Shown here: one piece after another, positions 29,407 to 38,317 of the stretch
Layout of the letters: each line of letters opens with the position of its first letter
Position numbering within the stretch: position 1 is the stretch's first letter
Assembly: GCF_017254865.1 (NCBI RefSeq)
Contig: NZ_JAFKCV010000015.1
Span: forward strand, 26,145 to 90,144
Source: Bowmanella dokdonensis
GTDB taxonomy: Bacteria; Pseudomonadota; Gammaproteobacteria; Enterobacterales; Alteromonadaceae
DNA length: 64,000 nucleotides
Direction: 5' to 3'
The notes under the pieces: model-generated
What the model was told of the DNA's origin: nothing
Database searches by the model: none
What the model saw: the letters and a program-made list of their open reading frames with translations, nothing else
Translations under genes and position numbers: made by a program

Positions 29407-30101
29407 ATTATCAAAAAGAATCATTGCGCAACGCCCTGGCTGCGGAATATGTACTGGGCACGTTGAGAGGCGGTGCTCGCCGACGTTATCAGCAATTAAT
29501 CATGTCTAACCAGACCATTGCCGAAACCACCTGGTTGTGGGAACAGTACTTAAACGGCCTAGGTGAACAGATACCACCCGTGGCGCCAGATGACGCAGTG
29601 TGGCAGCGGATACAGGAAAGGCTCGGCTTTGTTCAAGCTCCCTCTGCTACCCCGGCTGAAAAGGTTGCCAGCAGAAAGCCTGTTCACTGGAAAAACTCGG
29701 CATTACTCGCGCTAGCCGCGTCGATACTGATTGCTGTGTTGTGGACTAACTTGCGTCCTGACGTGACGGCACCCATAACTCATATTGCGGTGGTCAACGA
29801 TCTCCAGACCAATCCACTGTGGCTGATCGAAATCTCCGATCAGCAACTGCGGGTCATGGCAACCGATCAGTTGTCAGCCCAGCCGGGTAAAGATTACGAG
29901 CTATGGATAGTGCCAGCCAATGGCAATGCCCCCATTTCCCTTGGTGTACTGCCCAAACGGGGCGAACTGAAAGCCGCTGCCCCGGATAGCCTTAGGTCCG
30001 TGCCAATCAATGTATTGGCGGTCAGCTTGGAGCCACTGGGCGGCTCACCAACAGGTCAGCCAAGCGAAGTGTTATATACGTCACACTTAATCAATGTGTA
30101 A
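29403..30101 (+). CDS. RskA-type membrane anti-sigma factor
   Basis: A 232-residue anti-sigma factor. The N-terminal cytoplasmic domain (LAAEYVLGTLRGGARRRYQQLIMSN..IAETTWLWEQYLNGLGEQIPPVAP) is the anti-sigma fold of the RskA family. One transmembrane segment (about 99-116, ALLALAASILIAVLW) leads to the periplasmic RskA domain (LWLIEISDQQLRV...GKDYELWIVPANGNAPISLGVLP). The ATG at 29403 overlaps the sigma stop by 4 nt; an in-frame GTG 12 nt earlier is less likely. It should hold the sigma factor at the membrane until a periplasmic signal triggers its release. Confidence 0.92.
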   Translation: MNYQKESLRNALAAEYVLGTLRGGARRRYQQLIMSNQTIAETTWLWEQYLNGLGEQIPPVAPDDAVWQRIQERLGFVQAPSATPAEKVASRKPVHWKNSALLALAASILIAVLWTNLRPDVTAPITHIAVVNDLQTNPLWLIEISDQQLRVMATDQLSAQPGKDYELWIVPANGNAPISLGVLPKRGELKAAAPDSLRSVPINVLAVSLEPLGGSPTGQPSEVLYTSHLINV

Positions 30102-30112
30102 AAACCTTTTTT

Positions 30113-30140
30113 TGCATCTAACCTTCCTAGTTCTTCGTTT
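30113..30140 (+). promoter_or_regulatory. Candidate ECF promoter of the DUF4331 operon
   Basis: TGCATCTAA, 12 nt, TTCGTTT, ending 36 nt before the DUF4331 ATG. Spacing between the two blocks and to the start codon is the same as for the sigma gene promoter at 28816. Confidence 0.6.
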
Positions 30141-30175
30141 GGTTTTATTGAACCCACAACAAAGAAGGAACTATC

Positions 30176-31756
30176 ATGCAAAACTACTCAAGATTTGCGC
30201 TTGCGACTGTTGCCGGCGCTATTGCCTTATCTGTTTCGGCATCCAGTCACCGGGAAGCCCCTGCTGTGACACAAACCCCCACCGTCGACTCCACAGACTT
30301 CTATGTTTTCAACAGTTATGAGTCCGGCCGGGAGGACTACGTCACCCTGATTGCGAACTACATTCCCTTGCAGGACGCCTATGGCGGTCCCAATTATTAT
30401 GCTATGCATCCGCAGGCGCAGTATGTCATCCATATCGACAGCGACGGCGATGCAGTGGAAGATCTGTCCTTCGTATTTGATTTTGACGCCCGGCTGGGCG
30501 CGGACGGCAATGGCATTGAATTGTCGGTGGGTCCAGAAGGGAACCAGAAATCCGTGGGAGTGCCGCTGAAAAACGTCGGGCCCGTCAGTCTGGACTCCAG
30601 CGCCGCGGCAAACTTTTTTGAATCCTACACCCTGGATATGGTTCAGGGCAGTGTGCGCACCGGCACCCGCACCCGGCTGTCGGCAAACGGCTCCGAGTCC
30701 TTTGGCAAACCGCTGGATTACATAGGTAACAAAACGTTTGGCAGTGAAGCAGGCTATCAGCAATATGCGGGACAGTTTGTCTATACCACTGAGCTGCCTG
30801 GCTGCGACATGCCGGCAAAAGTCTTTGTCGGTCAGCGCAAGGATCCTTTTGTGGTCAATCTGGGCAAGACCTTTGACCTGGTCAACTATGTACCGGTGGA
30901 AGGGGACAGCGCCCCTGGCGCCGGCGACGGCGGCGGCTTTCCCGGAGGGGTGACCCAGTCGGCCGACAACGATGACCTGACCGACAAAAATGTCACCAGT
31001 CTTGCCCTGGAAGTGCCCAAGGATTGCATCACGGGCGATGGCAACGGCGTTATCGGCGCCTGGACCACCGCCAGTTTGCCTCAGGCTAATATACTCAACC
31101 CCAACGCCACCTTTGAAAAACCCTCGGTTGGCGGCGGCGCCATGACGCAGGTTTCCCGTCTGGGTAGCCCGCTGGTCAATGAGCTGGTGATCGGCATTGC
31201 CGATAAGGACAGGTTCTCCACCTCGCGCCCCAGTGACGACGCGCAGTTTGCCGACTACGTCACCCATCCGGCTCTGCCCGAGCTGCTGAATTTGCTGTTC
31301 CTGGATGCCGTCAATGCCACCTTGGGGACTTCATTTGACACTCTGGCGCCCACCAATTTCCCCAGAGCCGATCTGGTCGCCGCGTTTCTGACCGGTTTTG
31401 AAGGGGTCAATCAGCAAGCCACAGTGACCGCCTCGGAAATGTTACGGTTAAACACCGGGATCGCCGCGGTCTCAGCCGAAGCCCAGTCTTCCTTTGGCGT
31501 GGCAGGAGATGACCTGGCCGGTTTTCCCAACGGACGCCGTCCCGGCGACGATGTGGTGGATATTGCCCTGCGGGTAGCGATGGGAGCCCTATGTTATCCC
31601 ATTCCGGTTAATGGTGAGCCCACCAACCTGGGCCTGTGTGAGGAAAGTGACGCCAACGTCGGCAATGTGCCTTTTACTGATGGCGCTCCTGTGGATGCCA
31701 CGATGATGGACAGTAGTTTTCCTTATCTGGCCACTCCCTTACCCGGTTCTGAATAA
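30176..31756 (+). CDS. Exported DUF4331 family protein
   Basis: A 526-residue protein with a signal peptide ending near SVSASSHREAP; the Ser-Ser-His-Arg-Glu-Ala-Pro start of the mature protein is the hallmark of DUF4331. Further family features: VDSTDFYVFNSYESGREDYVTLIANYIPLQDAYGGPN, DGDAVEDLSFVFDF, NVTSLALEVPKD, SRLGSPLVNELVIG and GRRPGDDVVDIALRVAMG. There are Cys pairs at the C-terminal end. The function of DUF4331 is not known; the protein looks periplasmic or surface-exposed. GAAGGAA precedes the ATG. It leads an operon with the lipoprotein and TPR genes. Confidence 0.9.
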   Translation: MQNYSRFALATVAGAIALSVSASSHREAPAVTQTPTVDSTDFYVFNSYESGREDYVTLIANYIPLQDAYGGPNYYAMHPQAQYVIHIDSDGDAVEDLSFVFDFDARLGADGNGIELSVGPEGNQKSVGVPLKNVGPVSLDSSAAANFFESYTLDMVQGSVRTGTRTRLSANGSESFGKPLDYIGNKTFGSEAGYQQYAGQFVYTTELPGCDMPAKVFVGQRKDPFVVNLGKTFDLVNYVPVEGDSAPGAGDGGGFPGGVTQSADNDDLTDKNVTSLALEVPKDCITGDGNGVIGAWTTASLPQANILNPNATFEKPSVGGGAMTQVSRLGSPLVNELVIGIADKDRFSTSRPSDDAQFADYVTHPALPELLNLLFLDAVNATLGTSFDTLAPTNFPRADLVAAFLTGFEGVNQQATVTASEMLRLNTGIAAVSAEAQSSFGVAGDDLAGFPNGRRPGDDVVDIALRVAMGALCYPIPVNGEPTNLGLCEESDANVGNVPFTDGAPVDATMMDSSFPYLATPLPGSE

Positions 31757-31767
31757 AGGAGTCACAG

Positions 31768-32265
31768 ATGAATAAACTACTAATTATCAGTGCAATAACA
31801 CTGACACTGACGGGCTGTTTTCACGACGATGACGACGACATGGAACAGCCGGATACCAACAGCGCACCGACCGCCATGGATGCCCAACTGACCACCCAGA
31901 CCGAAGTGGCGATCAACGACAACCTTGATGCAAGTGATCCGGACAATGATCCCCTGACCTATGCCCTTGGTCAGTCGCCTGAAAATGGTTCGGTCACCGT
32001 CAGCAGCAACGGGGAATTCACCTATGAGCCGAGGCTGGAGTTTACCGGACAGGACAGCTTTACCTTTACGGTGAGCGATGGTCAGAATGACCCGGTATCA
32101 GGCACGGTTTCCGTTACGGTGGAAGCATTGGCGCTGTTGTTTTCGCAGCTCAGCCGCGACGCATTTGCCCAGGCGCCCGGAGACATGCCACTACGCTTGA
32201 ACGGTCGTGATATCAGCAACGACGTCACACAGCCCGAGGCCTATGACGACCTGTTGATTGACTGA
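31768..32265 (+). CDS. Lipoprotein with a cadherin/Ig-like domain
   Basis: A 165-residue lipoprotein: signal ending LTLTGC (lipobox Cys at 17), then an acidic DDDDD stretch. Residues about 33-117 form one Ig/cadherin-like bacterial domain (SAPTAMDAQLTTQTEVAINDNLDASDPDNDPLTY...GEFTYEPRLEFTGQDSFTFTVSDG), which usually binds calcium or other proteins. A C-terminal tail (LFSQLSRDAFAQAPGDMPLRLNGRDISND) is unlike known repeats. AAAGGAG precedes the ATG, 11 bp after the DUF4331 stop; same operon. Confidence 0.85.
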   Translation: MNKLLIISAITLTLTGCFHDDDDDMEQPDTNSAPTAMDAQLTTQTEVAINDNLDASDPDNDPLTYALGQSPENGSVTVSSNGEFTYEPRLEFTGQDSFTFTVSDGQNDPVSGTVSVTVEALALLFSQLSRDAFAQAPGDMPLRLNGRDISNDVTQPEAYDDLLID

Positions 32266-32310
32266 CATACCAGATTGGCCAGGGAAGGCCATGCACTAAA
32301 AGGTAAGACA

Positions 32311-33378
32311 ATGACGACATATATTCCTATGGGCCGTATCCAAAGCCTGTTCACCCTTGGTCTGGGTATATTGCTGATCGCCGCCGGCGGCTGGAGCGGC
32401 AGCGCCATCGGCCACGAGAACCACCGTCACCAGGATGACAAAACCTCACAGCATGACCCCGGCACACTGAGTTTTGTGCAACTGCAGGAGGAAGTATCCA
32501 GACTGCCCTACCTCAGTGCCACTGATGCAGAGCTAGACAGACTCCGGGAAGTGTTGGAACAAGCTAACACCAGCGGTGAGGACGAGTCTGTAAAGCGCTT
32601 GTACCTGCTGGCCAGGCTGCAACAGCACCAGCATGATTTTCAGGCCGCTCAGAACTCGCTGACAAAGGCGTTAGAGCTTGCGCCCCACGACGCCAGTCTG
32701 TTACTGCTCAGCGCCTCGGTCGCCAATAACCTCGGCGAGCACGAACAGGCGCTGTCTGCCTGCCGTCAGTTAATAGGCCAGACCGGCAATAGCCTGATCG
32801 CTGCCTGCGTCACCGACACTCGTATGCAGATGCAGCCGGATAATCTGCCAGAGCTTTACCAGAGCCTGCTCAGAACCATCAGCCTGTCACCCGTGGCAGA
32901 TACCGGCCAACAGTACTGGATTAGTCAGATTCTGGCGGAGCTGGCGCTTGGACTGGATAAACCTGATGCAGCCATGAGCCATCTGGATGAATCCAAACTG
33001 GCTGGTGCACCGGTCAGCTATGTTGCCCTGTGGGCAGATGTGCAGTTCGCTTTGAAAAATCATCAGCAAGTGTTGGACAGGCTGACGGCCCTGACAGCCT
33101 CGAAGTCTCCGATCAACGATGCGTTGCTGCTGCGACTGGCCATGGCGGAAAGATTTACCCAGGCCGGTCAGCAGTGGCTTGAAGCCATGCAGGCCAGGAT
33201 TAGCCAACGTAGCGCTGAGCACAATTATGCCCATGCAGCCGAGATGGCAAAATTCTACCTCTATGTGGATCCTGATCCGCAGCAGGCGGCCTACTGGGCC
33301 CGGTTGAATGCAGAGCATGCAAAGTCTGCCACCGATATGGCCCTGCTTAATAAGGCCAAACTGCAGGTCGTGCCTTAG
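32311..33378 (+). CDS. Exported TPR-repeat protein
   Basis: A 355-residue protein with an N-terminal hydrophobic segment (about 9-32, probable signal or anchor), a His/Asp-rich stretch (HENHRHQDDKTSQHD) that could bind metal, and TPR-like helical repeats from about residue 70 (RLQQHQHDFQAAQNSLTKALELAPHDASLLLLSASVANNLGEHEQALSACRQL). I chose the ATG at 32311 (AAGGTAAG upstream) over the TTG at 32275. It is the last gene of the DUF4331 operon, probably a scaffold. Partners are unknown. Confidence 0.85.
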   Translation: MTTYIPMGRIQSLFTLGLGILLIAAGGWSGSAIGHENHRHQDDKTSQHDPGTLSFVQLQEEVSRLPYLSATDAELDRLREVLEQANTSGEDESVKRLYLLARLQQHQHDFQAAQNSLTKALELAPHDASLLLLSASVANNLGEHEQALSACRQLIGQTGNSLIAACVTDTRMQMQPDNLPELYQSLLRTISLSPVADTGQQYWISQILAELALGLDKPDAAMSHLDESKLAGAPVSYVALWADVQFALKNHQQVLDRLTALTASKSPINDALLLRLAMAERFTQAGQQWLEAMQARISQRSAEHNYAHAAEMAKFYLYVDPDPQQAAYWARLNAEHAKSATDMALLNKAKLQVVP

Positions 33379-33502
33379 TCGGCCTGCTCCACCATGCTTG
33401 GATTGCGGTGACAGAGCAACGATGCCGCTCAGGAGCCCAAATGATAGAAAGGCCTGTATTAGGATCTGCGAGGAGCATTCCGTTACAGGCTTTAACTACC
33501 TG

Positions 33503-33925
33503 CTACTCATCGGGAAAATAGTACACCCGCCGGATCAGGCCGCCGGAAAACTCATATACGCACAACGCGCGCTGCTGCTGAAGGCCCTCTCTGCTCTGCC
33601 AGCTTGCCACCTCCACGGCGCTGATCCTGTCTTTTAACACCGTTAATTCGGTTATCCGTGATCGACAACTGGCGCAGGAGGAAAAATAACTGTCCATTGA
33701 CTCAACCAGCGCCGCTTTGCCCTTGGCCTCAACCAACAACGCTTCTCCGTCAATGGACAGCCACTGCACGTCTGCTGTCACCAGTTCTGCCATGGCAGCA
33801 CTGTTATGTTCGTTAAAAGCGGCAAGGAAGTCCCGGACAATCTGTTCGTTTTCAACTTCAGGCGGTCCGGCAAAGGCCGGGAAGCAAGCGGCAAGCAGGC
33901 TTAGCATCAGGATCAGAAATCGCAT
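33503..33925 (-). CDS. Exported SnoaL/NTF2-like protein
   Basis: A 140-residue protein with a signal peptide (about 1-19, ending AFAG) and one SnoaL-like alpha+beta barrel: ENEQIVRDFLAAFNEHNSAAMAELVTADVQWLSIDGEALLVEAKGKAALVESM. A Cys pair (SCASCRS) may form a disulfide in the periplasm. AAAGGA precedes the ATG. The ligand or reaction is unknown. Confidence 0.85.
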   Translation of the reverse strand: MRFLILMLSLLAACFPAFAGPPEVENEQIVRDFLAAFNEHNSAAMAELVTADVQWLSIDGEALLVEAKGKAALVESMDSYFSSCASCRSRITELTVLKDRISAVEVASWQSREGLQQQRALCVYEFSGGLIRRVYYFPDE

Positions 33926-33981
33926 TGGTGGTCCTTTACAGGGATAACTGAGGTTATGTTAACGCAGGGTACGCCCCCTTA

Positions 33982-34356
33982 CTAAGCCAGGTTGCGAGCT
34001 TGTCCCTGTTTATAGATAGCCACAGCCAACCAGAGGGCTCCTGCCAGGCAAAGAACAATCAATAATATGGAAACGGGCAAATGGAATTGCTCATACCCGG
34101 CCAGGGCAAAACCCAAGTGAATGATAAAGGTGAGTGCCCCCAATGCCGAGCATAAGCTGGCATAAACCACAGCTTTGCGGGTGCCGGTCACGATGTGCCG
34201 GTAGCCTAACAGTACCACCGGGATGGCAACGGCATTGAAAACCAGATAGCCCTGGATGCCGCCGGGTAGCCAGAACATATCCCACTCATGCCAAAAGGCA
34301 GCATCAATCTGGTGCAGAAACAGCGCACACATGGTCCAGAAGTAGCCTTTTTCCAT
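33982..34356 (-). CDS. Four-helix membrane protein, DUF6713-like
   Basis: A 124-residue inner-membrane protein with about four hydrophobic helices. The N-terminal LFLHQIDAAFWHEWDMFWLPGGIQGYLVFN, with conserved-looking His and Trp, resembles the DUF6713 family; that assignment is from memory and tentative. GGAGG precedes the ATG. Function unknown. Confidence 0.7.
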   Translation of the reverse strand: MEKGYFWTMCALFLHQIDAAFWHEWDMFWLPGGIQGYLVFNAVAIPVVLLGYRHIVTGTRKAVVYASLCSALGALTFIIHLGFALAGYEQFHLPVSILLIVLCLAGALWLAVAIYKQGQARNLA

Positions 34357-34464
34357 TTTTCAGCCTCCTGGCTGTTCGCTATGTTTAGTCCGATCAAGCA
34401 CAATCAATTTCCCCAGTGCGGGATCGGAAGATCACCAGCCGGTTTACGGACTGAAAAGAACCAG

Positions 34465-35778
34465 CTACCTGTGATTGTTCTGGCCGGTCCATTTATGCAC
34501 TCTACCGTCCTTCATCACAAAGACCACCTCTTCCAGCACCCTGACATCCTCCAGCGGATTGCCGCGCACGGCAATCATATCCGCCCATTTACCCGGCTCA
34601 ATAGTGCCGGTCTGATCCTCTATGCCAATTAGTGCCGCGGCCGTTGTTGTTGCCGCTCTGATAGCCTCAAGAGGCGTCATCCCGGCCTTAACCATCAGAC
34701 TGAACTGCCGCCCATTACGGCCATGGGGATACACACTAGCATCGGTGCCAAAAGCCATCTTAACTCCGGCACGATGCGCTTCACCAAAGCGCTGCATATA
34801 GTTGGCAAACTCTTGGGCATTACTGGATCCAAGCTGCTTGTCCGAATAGTCCTGATTGATTTCGACCAGGTCGTAATGAGCCGACAGCAGATCCATGACC
34901 AGAAACACATCCTGCTCTTTCATCAACCTGATCGCCTCTGCGTCTATCAGCGCTGCATGTTCTATTGACCAGACCCCGGCAGCCAGGGCGTTCTTGATTC
35001 CCTCTGCACCATGTGCATGGGCCGCCACCTTCAGACCCCGCTTGCGTGCTTCCACAACAGCCGCTGACATTTCCTCCACGGTATAAGAAGCCGCTCCGGG
35101 AATGCTGCCGGGGGTGCCAAACCCACCGGTGGCGGCGATCTTAATCAGATCCACACCGTGCTTAATGTGCAACCGGACGGCTTTTCGCACTTCATCCGGC
35201 CCATCGGCCACCATATGGGCCTGGGTGATGACCTGATGCTGGGACGCAATCCAGTTTCCCCAGTTACCGTGCCCCCCTGACATGGTAATCATGGGGCCAC
35301 TCACATACATCCTGGGGCCCGCTATCCAACCTTTGTTGATGGCGTCACGCAGGGCAATATCCGCATAAAAGGGCTCAGAGACATTACGCACGGTGGTGAA
35401 GCCGGCCTCCAGGGTAATCCTGGCATTCACTGTGCCTACTATACCAAAGGTCGCCGCCGGATAGGTCCAGTAGTCGAAGTCATCGCCCATATAGGCATTG
35501 TCACAAAGATGGGTGTGAGTATCGATCAGACCCGGCAGCAGGGTGTAGTCAGACAGGTCGATCACTGTCCCGCCCTGCCCGGCTGCCTTCCCTTCGCCAA
35601 TGCTATGGATCAGGCCGTTCTGAACCCGGATGTGAACATTTTCAATCAGCTCACCACTGGTAAGATCCAGATAACGGCCGGCCTGGATAAGCTGGGCCTC
35701 CTCCTGAGCCCAAAGCATTGCCGGCATGCAGTACATGCATAGCAGGCCGAGACGGTTAAGCCACTTGCCAAGTGTCAT
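34465..35778 (-). CDS. Exported amidohydrolase (Xaa-Pro dipeptidase / imidazolonepropionase-like)
   Basis: A 437-residue metal-dependent hydrolase with a signal peptide (about 1-24). Metal ligands: His-x-His in LIDTHTHLCDN, Lys in VDLIKIAATGGFG (probably carbamylated), His in VAAHAHG and SIEHAA, Asp in AFGTDA. The domain order is that of exported amidohydrolases annotated as Xaa-Pro dipeptidases. The ATG at 35778 is taken as start; the in-frame TTG at 35802 would spoil the signal peptide. Probably cleaves short peptides or amides in the periplasm. Confidence 0.88.
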   Translation of the reverse strand: MTLGKWLNRLGLLCMYCMPAMLWAQEEAQLIQAGRYLDLTSGELIENVHIRVQNGLIHSIGEGKAAGQGGTVIDLSDYTLLPGLIDTHTHLCDNAYMGDDFDYWTYPAATFGIVGTVNARITLEAGFTTVRNVSEPFYADIALRDAINKGWIAGPRMYVSGPMITMSGGHGNWGNWIASQHQVITQAHMVADGPDEVRKAVRLHIKHGVDLIKIAATGGFGTPGSIPGAASYTVEEMSAAVVEARKRGLKVAAHAHGAEGIKNALAAGVWSIEHAALIDAEAIRLMKEQDVFLVMDLLSAHYDLVEINQDYSDKQLGSSNAQEFANYMQRFGEAHRAGVKMAFGTDASVYPHGRNGRQFSLMVKAGMTPLEAIRAATTTAAALIGIEDQTGTIEPGKWADMIAVRGNPLEDVRVLEEVVFVMKDGRVHKWTGQNNHR

Positions 35779-35882
35779 GGTGATTGCCTGATAATTAACC
35801 AAAGTGGCTTAATACTAGTCCCAGTGGGATGGATAGAGAAACCCGCCCCTGCGAACAGAAACACTCAGCACTGTCATCCGGA

Positions 35883-37091
35883 TTACCTCAACGCGCTTTG
35901 AAGCGGTTCTTTCAAATAACCGGGCTGAACCAGGGTTAAAGACACCGAGTCACATTGCTGGAACCGGCAGAACTGGCTCACGGCCTCCGCAAAGGCGGCC
36001 GTCAATGTATCCTGATCAAACCGATGCGGCTCAAAATGTACAGACTTGATTTCCAGCCGGCCGGTTTTGCGGTGCGCCTTGCAGTCCATCCGGCCGATAA
36101 ATTCGTCGCGGTACAACAGCGGCAGGCAGAAATACCCATAGCGGCGCTTTGGCCCGGGTACATAACATTCAATCTGATAGTCATAGCCAAAAATGGCTTT
36201 GAGTCGCTCCCGTTGGATCACCGCATTATCAAAAGGCGAGAGGATCTGCAGCCGGCCGTTGACCCTGGGCAGCGGCTGCTCCAACGCGCCTGCTTCGAGG
36301 ATAAACAGCTCGCTGCCCAGGCTGACCTGCTCCAACTGCCCTTGTGAGAGTCGCTCATCCACCAGGGCTTTGACCGCCTGACGCAATCCTTTGATACGGC
36401 GCAGATAGGTCAGGCCCTTTAGCGTGGCAAAACCATGGCAGCGCAACTGTTGTTCAACAAGGTGCACGGCAAATTCCGCCATATCCGGTGTGGAGGTATC
36501 CACGCCTTCTGGCAGTACGCGCTCGGTCAAATCATAGGTTTTCTGAAAGCCATCACGGTCACTGACCATCAGATCGCCTTGCATATACAGCTGCTCCAGG
36601 GCCTTTTTCTCCGGTTTCCAGTCCCACCAGCCGGCGCCCTTGCTCTGCCCGCTGTCCAGATCCCGCGAGCGCAGCGGCCCTTCGGCCCGGATCCGGGCCA
36701 ACAATTCTCCCATCAGCTTGGTATCCGGATTTTTCCGCCAGTGGATCTGGCCACTTTTAATCGCCTCTTTGTAAGGCAGTGAAAAGCGAAAGTCCTCCAT
36801 GGGCAAAAACGCCGCTGCATGGGACCAGTACTCGAAAATACCGCGCCGCTGTAACAGGCGGTGCAGCATATCCGGGGCAAAACCCGGCACCCGGTTATAA
36901 AACACATGATGATGGGCCCGCTCTACCACCGAGATGGTATCGATCTGTACATAGCCCAGATGCTCAATGGCCTTACGCGCCCCTGAAAGGCCCCTGCCAA
37001 AAAGCTGGGCCTGCAACAATCCCTGGGCGGCCAGGGCCAGCCGGCGTAATCTTTGCTGATCTTTGGGGTGTTTGATTTCAATTTTGTTCAT
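35883..37091 (-). CDS. ycaQ: YcaQ/AlkX-type winged-helix DNA glycosylase
   Basis: A 402-residue protein of the HTH_42 family. E. coli YcaQ (AlkX) removes alkylated bases and unhooks interstrand crosslinks. The catalytic QxD motif is visible (GYVQIDTISVVERAHHHVFYNRVPGF), as are EYWSHAAAFLP and ILSPFDNAVIQRERLKAIFGYDYQIECYVPGPKRRYGYFCLPLL. The start is set at the ATG at 37091 because similarity begins there; ribosome sites are weak for all candidates, and the frame extends upstream to 37172. Confidence 0.92.
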   Translation of the reverse strand: MNKIEIKHPKDQQRLRRLALAAQGLLQAQLFGRGLSGARKAIEHLGYVQIDTISVVERAHHHVFYNRVPGFAPDMLHRLLQRRGIFEYWSHAAAFLPMEDFRFSLPYKEAIKSGQIHWRKNPDTKLMGELLARIRAEGPLRSRDLDSGQSKGAGWWDWKPEKKALEQLYMQGDLMVSDRDGFQKTYDLTERVLPEGVDTSTPDMAEFAVHLVEQQLRCHGFATLKGLTYLRRIKGLRQAVKALVDERLSQGQLEQVSLGSELFILEAGALEQPLPRVNGRLQILSPFDNAVIQRERLKAIFGYDYQIECYVPGPKRRYGYFCLPLLYRDEFIGRMDCKAHRKTGRLEIKSVHFEPHRFDQDTLTAAFAEAVSQFCRFQQCDSVSLTLVQPGYLKEPLQSALR

Positions 37092-37241
37092 AGATACCAG
37101 ATGCATACAGAAGCGGGGTGGGCGTCCCATGAATAGCTGTCGGGCGGTATCCACTGCCCCTGAACCCGGCAATCGGGGATCCGCAAACCTTTAAGGGCAA
37201 CGCCTCTGAACTGCCGGCCCATTCCAACTGAGACAGACCGG

Positions 37242-38120
37242 TCATCCTTTTCTCCCCGCCGCGCAGAAAGTGACGTTGGGGATCTGTACCCCGCCTTCTG
37301 ATGTCACGTACGGTCGTAATTTTTCGGCAAGCCTGCGCCGATACTCGGCCTGCTGACCGGACGACTGATTTGCAAGCAAAGCGGCTAGCTCCGGCGACAC
37401 ATCCATAAGATACTCAATGCAGTTTTGAGCGGATGGAAACGTCAGGATCAGCGTTATCTCTTCAATCCGTACGTCCTTAAACCCTGCCTGAATCAGCTTC
37501 TTGTCCAACCCCTCCTCAGGTTCTGCAGACGCAGAGGACTGCGTTGGCCAGAGCAAATCAAACATCTCATGGGCGACAGCCGTCGCCAGGCCGGCCAGAG
37601 GGCGTCCCTCCGTTCCCTCTTTCCAGACAGCTGCAGCGAATGAACCTGCGGGAGTCAGCATACTTCGTATCAGGGCCAAGGTGTGCAACGGCTTGGACAA
37701 AGAGGTTAAACCCCACCGGCAGAAAATGCTATCAAAGCTGCCGTCAGGAAAATCCAGACTCTCGGCATCCGCTTCGATAAACTCCACATTGGTCAGCCCC
37801 AACGTCCTGGCTCTTTGTCGGGCGATTTCGAGCATCTGAGCGGAGAAGTCCATTGCGACCACCCGCCCTGCAGGACCTACTCGTCTTGCCACCAGCATTG
37901 CCGGTTCGCCAATTCCGGTGGCAATATCCAGCGCCTGCTGACCGGGTTCGACTTCAGCCAGTTCGACCATGCGCTTGCTTACACATTGCGCGCCATCCTC
38001 GATAGTCCGCCACCACTTTTTCCACCCGGCGGCAACGTTGTCCCATTGGTGGCGCTGTTCCGCCCTATCATCTTCCAGATCCTTAGTTGAAGTACGCATG
38101 ACTTCGGCCTCTTTGTTCAT
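37242..38120 (-). CDS. Class I SAM-dependent methyltransferase (UbiE-like fold)
   Basis: A 292-residue methyltransferase: motif I ALDIATGIGEPAMLVARRVGPAGRVVAMDFS, motif II FDSIFCRWGLTSLS and the post-motif SMLTPAGSFAAAVW. The N-terminal HQWDNVAAGWKKWWRTIEDGAQ is typical of the MerR/UbiE-like small-molecule methyltransferases. The ATG at 38120 is the longest start; an ATG at 38099 has a better ribosome site (AGAGG). The substrate is unknown. Confidence 0.88.
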   Translation of the reverse strand: MNKEAEVMRTSTKDLEDDRAEQRHQWDNVAAGWKKWWRTIEDGAQCVSKRMVELAEVEPGQQALDIATGIGEPAMLVARRVGPAGRVVAMDFSAQMLEIARQRARTLGLTNVEFIEADAESLDFPDGSFDSIFCRWGLTSLSKPLHTLALIRSMLTPAGSFAAAVWKEGTEGRPLAGLATAVAHEMFDLLWPTQSSASAEPEEGLDKKLIQAGFKDVRIEEITLILTFPSAQNCIEYLMDVSPELAALLANQSSGQQAEYRRRLAEKLRPYVTSEGGVQIPNVTFCAAGRKG

Positions 38121-38317
38121 AGCTTGCCCAGGTGGTTTCTATCGCCCCTAGCAGGCGGTTAACGAAGGCAATGGGTTTCCCCTTTCCCATCTCTGCCACA
38201 TTTTGGTGGCACAAAGAGGAATAAGGCTGAAAAAGTCCAGGCCGGGCTTTTACTCCTGTGCAAGGGGGCAGCCCAGGACCAGGTACTGCCCCTGGCAGGC
38301 TTTGCAAAGGGTCTGCC

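Noticed and set aside
30227..31267. A 346-codon open frame antisense to the DUF4331 gene
   Set aside because: The sense strand has a signal peptide, ribosome site and family motifs; the antisense product has none.
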